From positions 1-9,117 of the forward strand of contig JAISTO010000121.1 in assembly GCA_031272575.1 (NCBI GenBank): 9,117 nt of DNA, given 5' to 3'. A program made the translations under genes and the position numbers. Shown here in pieces: positions 1 to 5,770 of this stretch; within the stretch, counting starts at the first letter, position 1, and every line of letters begins with the position of its first letter. The notes under the pieces were generated by a model. That model was not told where the DNA came from. It saw only the letters and a program-made list of their open reading frames with translations, and made no database searches. Source of the DNA: Treponema sp. (GTDB lineage Bacteria; Spirochaetota; Spirochaetia; Treponematales; Breznakiellaceae).

Positions 1-71
1 GTCAGTAAGGGAAGGGGGGGCGTTGCGGGGGGGACTGAAACGCTTGCCTTTTTGTACATGAAGCATTAGTT

Positions 72-149
72 CCCCCCCGCAGAGGGGGGGAGCGGAACTG
101 CCCACTTGCTTGCAAGTGGGCAGTGTAGCGAGGGGGGAGACCTCCCCCC
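72..149. repeat. Cluster of three G/C-rich hairpins upstream of the aminotransferase gene
   Basis: Three inverted repeats lie side by side. A C7 run at 72-78 faces a G7 run at 84-90. ACTGCCCACTTGC (97-109) is perfectly complementary to 112-124, with only two bases between the arms. GGGGGGAG (132-139) faces CTCCCCCC (142-149). The cluster ends about 25 bases before the ribosome binding site of the next gene. It looks like an intergenic repeat element or a strong RNA structure, perhaps the terminator region of a gene to the left. No T-run follows any of the stems, so I do not call a Rho-independent terminator. TTGCAAGTGGG from the middle stem recurs at 1424-1434. Confidence 0.6.
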
Positions 150-186
150 CCATGATCACTTTCTACACTTATAGCAAGGAGCATAT

Positions 187-1401
187 ATGACATTAAAAAG
201 TGTCGGCAAGAGCGCGGCGGAGATCAAGGCGCTGACGAAAAAGTACCTGATCGAAACGTACGAGCGCTACGACTTTGTGGCGGAGAGGGCCGAGGGTATG
301 TACCTCTACGATGAGGCGGGCCGCGGGTACCTCGATTTTTACGGCGGGATCGCGGTGAACAGCGCGGGGAACCGGAACGCGAAGGTGATCGACGCGGCGC
401 GTGAGCAGATGGGGGACATCGTGCACACGTTCAATTACCCCTACCTGATTCCCCAGACCCTCCTGGCGGAAAAGATTTGCGTCACCCTCGGGTACGACAA
501 AATCTTTTATCAGAACTCGGGCACCGAGGCGAACGAGGCGATGATCAAGATGGCGCGTAAGTACGGCATCGAAAAGTACGGGCCGCAGAAGTACCACATT
601 GTGAGCGCGAAGAACAGTTTCCACGGGCGCTCCTTCGGCGCCCTGTCCGCTACGGGACAGCCGGCGAGCGCGTGTCACAAGGGCTTCGGGCCTATGGTGC
701 CGGGTTTCAGTTACGCGGAATTCAACAACCTTGAGTCCTTCCGTTCAATGGTGACCGAAAACACGATCGCCATCATGCTGGAGCCGATTCAGGGCGAGGG
801 CGGCGTGAATGTGGGCACCCCGGATTTCATTAACGGCATCGCGGCGCTCTGCAAAGAGAAGGGGATCCTCCTCTTGATGGACGAGATCCAGACGGGCTGG
901 TGCAGGACCGGCAAGATCATGTGCTATATGCACTACGGGATAAAGCCCGACATCGTGTCGATGGCAAAGGCGATGGGGGGCGGCTTCCCGATCGGGGCGA
1001 TCGTCACAACGGACGAGGTGGCGAAGGCGTTCAGCATGGGCTCGCACGGCACCACTTATGGGGGCAACTCCGTCTGCTGCGCGGCCGCCCTTGCGCAGAT
1101 CAACGAACTGCTCGACCGCAACCTTGCCGAAAACGCCCGCGCCATGGGCGACTACTTGGCGGGCCTGCTGCGGAAAATCCCCCATGTGGTGAATGTGCGC
1201 GGCAAGGGCCTCCTGGTCGGCGCCGAGTTCGACGCCCCGATCGGCAAGGCGGTCAAGCACGGCTGCCTCGAACGGTACCTGCTGGTAACGCTGATCGGGG
1301 ATCGCCTTATCCGCATGGTGCCGCCGCTTATCCTGACCAAGGCCGACTGCGACAAAGCCGCGGCGGTGATAGCGGAAGCGGCCGCGGAGGCGGCGAAGTA
1401 G
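187..1401 (+). CDS. argD: Class III PLP aminotransferase, acetylornithine aminotransferase type
   Basis: A 404-residue pyridoxal-phosphate enzyme of fold type I, class III, probably cytoplasmic. The closest family is acetylornithine aminotransferase, which exchanges an amino group between N-acetylornithine and 2-oxoglutarate in arginine synthesis. Visible landmarks are LYDEAGRGYLDFYGGIAVNS (40-59), the phosphate-binding SGTEAN (111-116), the cofactor-stacking FHGR segment (145-148), MDEIQTG (231-237, Asp232 contacting the pyridine nitrogen), the Schiff-base lysine Lys261 in SMAKAMGGGFPIG, and HGTTYGGN (287-294). Length fits the family. The ATG at 187 has AAGGAG at 176-181. The GHCHP motif usual after GIAVN is replaced by GNRNAK. 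No arginine genes are adjacent, and the gene stands alone between repeat-rich gaps. A 4-aminobutyrate, putrescine or other omega-aminotransferase remains possible. The class is secure; the exact substrate is inferred. Confidence 0.85.
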   Translation: MTLKSVGKSAAEIKALTKKYLIETYERYDFVAERAEGMYLYDEAGRGYLDFYGGIAVNSAGNRNAKVIDAAREQMGDIVHTFNYPYLIPQTLLAEKICVTLGYDKIFYQNSGTEANEAMIKMARKYGIEKYGPQKYHIVSAKNSFHGRSFGALSATGQPASACHKGFGPMVPGFSYAEFNNLESFRSMVTENTIAIMLEPIQGEGGVNVGTPDFINGIAALCKEKGILLLMDEIQTGWCRTGKIMCYMHYGIKPDIVSMAKAMGGGFPIGAIVTTDEVAKAFSMGSHGTTYGGNSVCCAAALAQINELLDRNLAENARAMGDYLAGLLRKIPHVVNVRGKGLLVGAEFDAPIGKAVKHGCLERYLLVTLIGDRLIRMVPPLILTKADCDKAAAVIAEAAAEAAK

Positions 1402-1415
1402 GGAGTAGGGAGTAG
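1397..1415. repeat. Short 7-bp tandem repeat over the aminotransferase stop codon
   Basis: AGTAGGG occurs twice in a row (1397-1403, 1404-1410), followed by AGTAG. The first copy contains the TAG stop codon of the aminotransferase gene. A related string, GTAGGGAGT, appears inside serS at 3043-3051. These look like simple heptanucleotide repeats that have grown at the gene end. Confidence 0.6.
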
Positions 1416-1437
1416 AGTGCGCGTTGCAAGTGGGGGG

Positions 1438-1616
1438 CGCGGAGCGCTTGGGGAGTGGACGGTGGACGGTGGAGGACGCGGCGCGAAAACCTGCGCACTA
1501 CCAGAAGCATATTGGTAGTACGAAAGCCTTTCGAACCGCCCTCTCCACTTTCCACCGTCCACCGTCCATTTCCCACCGTCCACTTTCCTACCGCCCACCG
1601 CCCAAACGCGGAGCGC
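1438..1616. repeat. Foldback element built from heptanucleotide repeats
   Basis: A roughly 180-bp non-coding element. TGGACGGTGGACGGTGGA (1456-1473) is perfectly complementary to 1551-1568, 18 bp with 77 bases between. The right arm lies in a 7-bp repeat array kept in one register from 1545 to 1607: CCACTTT, CCACCGT, CCACCGT, CCATTTC, CCACCGT, CCACTTT, CCTACCG, CCCACCG, CCCAAAC. Two smaller stems sit in the loop: ACTACCA (1497-1503) with TGGTAGT (1513-1519), and CGAAAG (1521-1526) with CTTTCG (1528-1533). CGCGGAGCGC is present at both edges (1438-1447 and 1607-1616). Such arrays resemble short tandemly repeated sequences known from bacterial intergenic DNA. No convincing protein is encoded. 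Origin and function are unknown. Confidence 0.65.
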
Positions 1617-1673
1617 CGCGCGCCTGAACAACTCATAGTGACCCGCATCTCGCGGCACAAGAAAGGCATTAGG

Positions 1674-1794
1674 GGCAAAAAAAGACAAAACCCCGGTAAA
1701 GGTGACCGTACCGGACAGAGTACCGCCCGGCATCGCGAAGGTGACGGTGACGGTGCCCCAAAACGGTAACGCACGGTTTTGGCTTCTTTTTGCC
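1674..1794. terminator. Probable bidirectional Rho-independent terminator with long inverted arms
   Basis: On the plus strand CCAAAAC (1758-1764) pairs with GTTTTGG (1776-1782), followed by CTTCTTTTT. On the minus strand CCGGTA/TACCGG (1693-1698 with 1709-1714) forms a hairpin followed by GGTTTTGTCTTTTTTT. The outer segments 1674-1692 and 1775-1794 are themselves almost perfectly complementary, so the whole 121 bp can also fold as one long stem. The plus-strand terminator would end transcription from the aminotransferase gene before the serS promoter. The middle contains GGTGAC-type short repeats. The long arms could instead compete with the terminator stem, but I see no regulatory ligand motif. 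Confidence 0.55.
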
Positions 1795-1853
1795 TCGAGC
1801 AGCGGCTTTAGGCCGCGTCATTTTTCCCGGTCGTCACCTGCCCCTGCGAGTAG

Positions 1854-1911
1854 ATTCCGCGGTCAAGCCGCGGAATGACGGGGGGACCAAGCCGCAGAAT
1901 GACGGGGGAAA
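1854..1911. repeat. CCGCGG palindrome repeat cluster, copy 1
   Basis: ATTCCGCGG (1854-1862) and CCGCGGAAT (1868-1876) form a perfect 9-bp palindrome with a 5-base loop. It is followed by a 24-bp direct repeat, with units starting at 1864 and 1888 that each carry CAAGCCGC(G/A)GAATGACGGGGG. The same design occurs at 8892-8987 in the opposite orientation. This is probably a family of interspersed intergenic repeats (REP-like). It lies about 40 bp upstream of the serS promoter. Confidence 0.7.
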
Positions 1912-1950
1912 TCCGTCTATGCGTTTATCCTGCTTTTTCGCACCCCCCCC

Positions 1951-1980
1951 TTGACCTCCCCCCGCCGCGGCCGCTATACT
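1951..1980 (+). promoter_or_regulatory. Sigma-70-type promoter of the serS-bioYMN operon
   Basis: TTGACC (1951-1956) and TATACT (1975-1980) are separated by 18 bases. Each box matches five of six consensus bases (TTGACA, TATAAT). Transcription would be expected to start about six or seven bases after the -10 box, which is at or within a base or two of the serS ATG at 1987. No ribosome binding site fits in the six bases between. This points to a leaderless mRNA and argues against any start codon upstream of 1987. Confidence 0.75.
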
Positions 1981-1986
1981 GTTCCC

Positions 1987-3291
1987 ATGTTAGACTATCA
2001 TTTTATTGTCGAGAACCTCGACGCGGTCAAACAGAATATCGCGGACCGGTATATGCGGGCGGATGCCGACGCGGTCGCGCGGCTTTTCAGGGAGCGGACG
2101 GAACTGAGCACCGCGCTGCAAGGCTTGCAGCAGAAGCGGAACGCGAACGCGGCCGCCATGAAGGGCAAGATGGAACCCGCTTCCCGCGCGGCCTTAATCG
2201 AAGAGGGGAAGCACCTCAAGGATGACATCGCCCGGGCCGAGGCGGACCTCATGCGGGCCGAGGCCGCGCTGGACGCGGAGGCGCGGCGCATTCCGAACAT
2301 GGCCCACCCGGAGGCCCCCCGCGGCAAAGAGGACAAGGACAACCTCGAAGTGAAGCGGGTAGGGTCCCCCACGGTCTTCGACTTCGAGCCGAAAGACCAT
2401 GTCACGCTGGGGCAGAACCTGGATATCATCGACTTTGACGCGGGGACCAGGGCCGCGGGGGTAAAGTTTTACTACCTCAAGAACGAGGGGGTTTACCTTG
2501 AACTGGGGCTCGTGCGCTATGCGCTCGACATACTGCAAAAAAAGGGCTTTACTCCCTTCATTACGCCGGACGTGGCCCGCGAGGAAATCCTCGAGGGCAT
2601 AGGCTTCAACCCGCGGGGCGCGGAGTCCAACGTCTACGCGCTCGAGGGGGAGGGCACCTGCCTGGTCGGCACCGCGGAGATCACCCTGGGGGGCTACTAC
2701 TCGAACAGTGTGCTCCCCAAGGCGAGCCTCCCCCTGAAACTCGCGGGGCTCTCGCACTGCTTCCGGCGGGAGGCGGGGGCCGCGGGGCAGTTCTCGAAGG
2801 GCCTCTACCGCGTCCACCAGTTCACCAAACTGGAGATGTTCGTCTACTGCCTGCCCGAGGAGTCGGGCGCGTTTCACGAGTACCTCCGCTCCATCGAGGA
2901 AGAAATTTTCGCGGGGCTCGAGATCCCCTTCCGCGTGGTGGACACCTGCACCGGCGACCTCGGCGCGCCCGCCTACCGCAAGTGGGACCTCGAGGCGTGG
3001 ATGCCGGGGCGTACCAACGCCGGAGGCGCTGCTTCGGACCCGGTAGGGAGTTGGGGGGAGGTCACCTCCACCTCGAACTGCACGGACTACCAGGCGCGCA
3101 GGCTCAATATCAAATATAAAGATGATGACGGCAAAAACCGCTACCCGCATATGTTGAATGGGACTGCCATCGCGATCTCGCGGGCCATCATCGCGGTGCT
3201 CGAAAACTTCCAGCAGGCTGACGGGTCGGTCCGCCTGCCTGCCGCGCTCGTTCCCTACTGCGGCTTCGAGGTCATAGGAGGACGATCATGA
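1987..3291 (+). CDS. serS: Seryl-tRNA synthetase
   Basis: A 434-residue class II aminoacyl-tRNA synthetase that activates serine with ATP and loads it onto tRNA-Ser (and tRNA-Sec if present) in the cytoplasm. Residues 1 to about 105 form the charged helical tRNA-binding arm. The catalytic core follows, with the serine-binding VGTAEITL (227-234), motif 2 around FRREAG and RVHQFTKLEMF (259-285), and motif 3 NGTAIAISR to LENFQQ (391-410). The start at 1987 is chosen because the promoter -10 box ends at 1980. An upstream TTG at 1951 is in frame but lies in the -35 box. The linker after WMPGR (338-342) carries about ten extra residues (TNAGGAASDPVG) before the conserved GEVTSTSNCTDYQARR. Those codons (GGA, GCT, GTA, AGT) look less GC-biased than their surroundings. 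First gene of the operon; its stop overlaps the bioY start as ATGA. Confidence 0.97.
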   Translation: MLDYHFIVENLDAVKQNIADRYMRADADAVARLFRERTELSTALQGLQQKRNANAAAMKGKMEPASRAALIEEGKHLKDDIARAEADLMRAEAALDAEARRIPNMAHPEAPRGKEDKDNLEVKRVGSPTVFDFEPKDHVTLGQNLDIIDFDAGTRAAGVKFYYLKNEGVYLELGLVRYALDILQKKGFTPFITPDVAREEILEGIGFNPRGAESNVYALEGEGTCLVGTAEITLGGYYSNSVLPKASLPLKLAGLSHCFRREAGAAGQFSKGLYRVHQFTKLEMFVYCLPEESGAFHEYLRSIEEEIFAGLEIPFRVVDTCTGDLGAPAYRKWDLEAWMPGRTNAGGAASDPVGSWGEVTSTSNCTDYQARRLNIKYKDDDGKNRYPHMLNGTAIAISRAIIAVLENFQQADGSVRLPAALVPYCGFEVIGGRS

Positions 3292-3851
3292 ATCGCGTAC
3301 GGACGGGGCTTTTGGGCCTCAGTTTTACCGCGCTTTTCGCGGCGCTTATCGCGGCGGGCGCGTTCGTTTCAATACCGGTACCCCTCTCGCCGGTCCCCAT
3401 AGTGCTGCAGAATTTCTTCGCGGTGCTGGCGGGCCTCGTCCTGGGGCCGCTCTGGGGCGGGACCGCGGCGGCGCTCTACCTCGCGGCCGGGGCGCTCGGC
3501 GCGCCGATATTCGCCGGGTTCTCAGGCGGTCCGGGGTCTTTTATGGGGCCTACCGGAGGCTTCCTTGTCGGCTACTTTCTCGCGGCGCTGACCGCGGGGG
3601 GCATCGCGGGACGGCCGCGCCTGCCGCGGCGCACCCCCTTCTGGCGGGTCATCCTGGCATCGATTGCGGGCTTTATTTTCGTGTATGTCCCCGGGATACC
3701 GTGGCTCAAATATATCCTTAATGTCGATTGGTACAAGGCGCTGGCGCTGGGCCTGTTTCCCTTCGTGATCGGGGACGCCGTAAAAGCGGCGGCGGCCGTG
3801 TGCATCGCGCTCGGCATGCGCAGACTCGTGAGGGATATCTTCGACCGCTGA
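3288..3851 (+). CDS. bioY: BioY, biotin-binding S component of an ECF transporter
   Basis: A 187-residue integral membrane protein, about six transmembrane segments, that captures biotin for import. Family landmarks visible: IPVPLSPVPIVLQ (29-41), YLAAGALGAPIFAG (64-77), the GPTGGFLVGY block (87-96), and the C-terminal PFVIGDAVK (158-166), whose Asp163 and Lys166 match conserved binding-site residues of BioY. The ATG at 3288 has a strong AGGAGG at 3276-3281 and overlaps the serS stop by four bases. The stop codon shares a base with the start of the ATPase gene. With the next two genes it forms a full BioMNY importer. No BirA-type operator is seen upstream, so biotin control of this operon is not evident. 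Confidence 0.95.
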   Translation: MNRVRTGLLGLSFTALFAALIAAGAFVSIPVPLSPVPIVLQNFFAVLAGLVLGPLWGGTAAALYLAAGALGAPIFAGFSGGPGSFMGPTGGFLVGYFLAALTAGGIAGRPRLPRRTPFWRVILASIAGFIFVYVPGIPWLKYILNVDWYKALALGLFPFVIGDAVKAAAAVCIALGMRRLVRDIFDR

Positions 3852-4603
3852 TGCCCCCGCTCTTTTCCGTACATGGCCTCTCGAAGCGTTTTGCCAACGG
3901 CTGCGAGGCACTGGTTTCCGTCAGCATGGATATCGCGGAGGGTGAATGCCTCCTCGTCGCGGGCTCCAACGGCTCCGGCAAGACGGTACTGACGCGCATA
4001 CTCGCCGGGCTTACGGAGCCGAGCGCGGGCGAGGTCCTCTTCCGCGGCGAGCCGCTTGCGTCACGCATAGCCCTGCTCAGGCGGACGGTGGGGCTCGTGT
4101 TTCAGGACGCGGACGCGCAGATCGTGGGCGAGACCGTCGCGGAGGACATCGCGTTCGGCCCGGAGAACCTGCGCCTCTCCCGCGAGGCCGTCCGCGAGCG
4201 GGTCGAGGACGCGCTCGCGCGCTTCGCTCTCGCCGACAAGCGCGGCGCGTCCCCCCGCAGCCTCTCCGGCGGCGAAAAACGGCGCCTCGCGGTGGCCGGC
4301 GTGGCCGCGATGGGCTGCGAGGCGGTCATCCTTGACGAGCCCTTCGCCAATCTCGACTGGCATGGGGTCAGGCAGGTGCTGCAGGTTATCCAAAATCTCA
4401 AAAATGACAAAAGGACCGTCATCCTCCTGACGCACGAACTGGAAAAGGCGCTCGCCTTTGCGGACCGGCTCCTCATCCTCCACAAGGGTGAAATAAAGGC
4501 GGACGGCCCGCCGGACGCGGTGCTCGACATGCTCGACCCGGCCTGGGGGGTGCGGGACCCCCGCGGCCGCTGCGACCGCGCCGCGGACTGCACCTGGCTA
4601 TGA
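3851..4603 (+). CDS. bioM: BioM, ECF transporter ATPase for biotin uptake
   Basis: A 250-residue cytoplasmic ABC ATPase that powers BioY-BioN. All catalytic motifs are intact: Walker A GSNGSGKT (38-45), Q-loop Gln85 in VFQDADAQIVGETV, signature LSGGE (138-142), Walker B VILDEP with Asp162 and Glu163, and switch His195 in LLTHE. The Q-loop region DADAQI is typical of ECF ATPases. I chose the ATG at 3851 because it overlaps the bioY stop (TGATG) and gives the normal domain start. An in-frame start at 3728 would add 41 residues overlapping bioY and is rejected. As the only ATPase gene of this operon it probably works as a homodimer, though it could also pair with one of the ATPases encoded further downstream. 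Confidence 0.93.
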   Translation: MPPLFSVHGLSKRFANGCEALVSVSMDIAEGECLLVAGSNGSGKTVLTRILAGLTEPSAGEVLFRGEPLASRIALLRRTVGLVFQDADAQIVGETVAEDIAFGPENLRLSREAVRERVEDALARFALADKRGASPRSLSGGEKRRLAVAGVAAMGCEAVILDEPFANLDWHGVRQVLQVIQNLKNDKRTVILLTHELEKALAFADRLLILHKGEIKADGPPDAVLDMLDPAWGVRDPRGRCDRAADCTWL

Positions 4604-5256
4604 GGCGCGACGGCAGCCCCTGGGGGTACCGGGCCGGGCGCTCGGTAGTACACCGCATGCCCGCGGGGCTCAAACTCCTCCTGCTCCTCGCGCTCTCCGC
4701 CGGGGCCTTCGTTCCCTACGCCCTCCTCCCCGCGGCGCTCGTCATTGCCGCCGGGGCCTGCGCCGCCCGCATGACGCCGGCCGCGCTCTTCCGGGGGGGG
4801 AAGGGCCTTTTCTGCATGGCCAGCCTGGTCATCCTCTGCCGCGCGTTCAGTATCCCGGCCGCCGAGGGCGCGAAGGCGCTGCTCCCCTTCCTCGGCTTTC
4901 ACCGCGCGGGCTTTTTCGAGGGGCTCCTCTTTGCCTGCCGCATGGCTCTGTCTTTTGCCGCGGGCGCGCTCTTCTACTCGACCACGACGATGGGCGCCCT
5001 GCGCCGCGCCCTCGGCTCCCTCGAGCGGAGGCTGCGCCCCTCCGGCAGGGCCCCCTTCAGCCTCGGCTTCTGCCTCATGCTCGGCTTTATCCCGCGCTTC
5101 TTCGCCCTCTGGGACGAGAGCGCCCTCGCCTGGGAAGCGCGCGCGGGCGGCAAGGGCCAGCGGCGGCTCTTTTTCCTTGTCCCGCAGGTCACCGCGCGTA
5201 TGCTCTACGCCGCCGCCGCCACCGCCCAAGCCCTCGAAGCGCGCGGCTGCGAGTGA
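4600..5256 (+). CDS. bioN: BioN, EcfT-type transmembrane coupling protein
   Basis: A 218-residue membrane protein that links BioY to BioM. Hydrophobic segments lie at about 24-40, 42-56, 70-86, 104-125 and 153-171. The two coupling motifs expected in EcfT proteins are present: AlaArgAla at 180-182 and AlaArgGly at 214-216. The N-terminus (YRAGRSVVHRMPAGLK, 10-25) matches the usual EcfT entry sequence, which supports the ATG at 4600 rather than Met20. It starts four bases inside bioM (ATGA), so translation is probably coupled. It ends soon after the second coupling motif and lacks the longer C-terminal tail found in the second EcfT of this window. No clear terminator follows. Confidence 0.9.
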   Translation: MRRDGSPWGYRAGRSVVHRMPAGLKLLLLLALSAGAFVPYALLPAALVIAAGACAARMTPAALFRGGKGLFCMASLVILCRAFSIPAAEGAKALLPFLGFHRAGFFEGLLFACRMALSFAAGALFYSTTTMGALRRALGSLERRLRPSGRAPFSLGFCLMLGFIPRFFALWDESALAWEARAGGKGQRRLFFLVPQVTARMLYAAAATAQALEARGCE

Positions 5257-5287
5257 AACGCTGCTTAATGCGGAGCCATTAGAAAGG

Positions 5288-5315
5288 TCCACGGATTTCA
5301 CGGATTAACACGGAT
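5288..5315. repeat. Short CACGGAT tandem repeat
   Basis: CACGGAT is repeated at 5290, 5299 and 5309 with 9- to 10-bp spacing, in the context TCCACGGATTTCACGGATTA. It resembles the CACAGAT repeat at 9055-9104. Such short AT-richer strings recur in intergenic DNA of several bacterial phyla. It sits between the end of the biotin operon and a protease remnant. Confidence 0.6.
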
Positions 5316-5361
5316 GCAGCTCCATCAGATTCCCCTTGTCTCTGGGGAGAAAAAATGGGAG

Positions 5362-5640
5362 TTAATCCGGGAGTGTTGCCTTAACGAAAAAAACCGGTTT
5401 GTCCCCATGCGCGCCGACGACCATTTCTTTTTTGGGGCTGATAATCAGATCCATCCCCTCCATAGGTATGGCCCCCAGTATGTCATCAGTTTCGCCTGGC
5501 AGCATAAGGGGGTTGCAGACCATTGAACGGTTCTGCCAGCATACCTGCACGGGATCGGTTTCGTAACAATCCTTGCCCTCTCCCCCTGCCACCGTCACCT
5601 GTGTGCGGCCTGTGACCTTGCGCCTCGTGAAATTTGACGG
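5362..5640 (-). pseudogene. Remnant of a retropepsin-like (clan AA) aspartic protease
   Basis: An open minus-strand frame of about 92 codons ending in TAA at 5362-5364. The readable protein contains DPVQVCWQNRSMVCNPLMLP, then GETDDILGAIPMEGMDLIIS and GAHGDKPVFFVK. This matches, from memory, the C-terminal two thirds of small bacterial clan AA aspartic proteases, where LLGAIPLE.MDL and a GAHGD tail are typical. The N-terminal part with the catalytic Asp-Thr-Gly motif is missing: the frame runs into a stop at 5641-5643 and a CACAGAGGCACAAAG-type repeat. A GTG at 5598 could start a 78-residue product, but that would lack the active site. It is therefore called a pseudogene. Its lower GC content than the transporter genes fits a decaying or foreign gene. 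The plus-strand frame opposite it is a shadow. Confidence 0.65.
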
Positions 5641-5641
5641 T

Positions 5642-5660
5642 TACTTTGTGCCTCTGTGAG
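5642..5660. repeat. Short CACAGAGGCACAAAG-type repeat
   Basis: On the minus strand this reads CTCACAGAGGCACAAAGTA, a string of the kind that recurs as an interspersed intergenic repeat in many bacterial genomes. It replaces the expected N-terminal coding part of the neighbouring protease remnant. With only one copy in the window, the call rests on general familiarity. Confidence 0.35.
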
Positions 5661-5699
5661 AGGTAAAATGTAAAATTGCTGAACCTCGCTGCAGCCTAC

Positions 5700-5728
5700 T
5701 TGACTTTTTCCCCGCATATCTATACACT
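5700..5728 (+). promoter_or_regulatory. Probable promoter of the second ECF operon
   Basis: TTGACT (5700-5705) is followed after 17 bases by TACACT (5723-5728); TATACA at 5721-5726 is an alternative -10 box with a 15-base spacer. The surroundings are AT-rich compared with the genes. Transcription would start near 5735, so the perfect palindrome at 5738-5755 would sit right at the start site, where a bound repressor would block RNA polymerase. Confidence 0.6.
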
Positions 5729-5737
5729 TTTTCAGGT

Positions 5738-5755
5738 GTTTCTATATATAGAAAC
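5738..5755. promoter_or_regulatory. Perfect 18-bp palindrome, candidate repressor operator
   Basis: GTTTCTATATATAGAAAC is identical to its reverse complement over all 18 bases. It lies between the promoter and the ribosome binding site (AGGAGA, 5759-5764) of the S component gene. Position and symmetry suggest a binding site for a dimeric transcription factor controlling the transporter. It does not look like the TrpR or BirA operators I know. No regulator gene is in the window. Confidence 0.6.
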
Positions 5756-5770
5756 AATAGGAGAATCACT

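Noticed and set aside
1424..1769. Two overlapping plus-strand open frames in the repeat-rich gap
   Set aside because: They translate the 7-bp repeats into low-complexity Pro/Arg/His peptides, with no ribosome binding site and no family resemblance.
1402..1986. T-box or other riboswitch controlling serS
   Set aside because: No T-box core (AGGGUGGNACCGCG) is present, the terminator at 1758-1791 lies upstream of the serS promoter, and that promoter leaves no leader RNA.
3728..3850. Upstream start for bioM adding 41 residues
   Set aside because: The extra residues overlap the conserved end of bioY in another frame and are not part of any ABC domain. The ATG at 3851 overlaps the bioY stop as in the other junctions.
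4102..5301. A 399-codon open frame on the minus strand, opposite bioM and bioN
   Set aside because: It is a shadow frame from high GC content. Its product is low-complexity (Arg, Glu, Gly, Ala) and the plus strand encodes well-conserved proteins.
5314..5526. A 70-codon plus-strand open frame
   Set aside because: It is the antisense of the clearer protease remnant, and it starts inside the CACGGAT repeat without a ribosome binding site.
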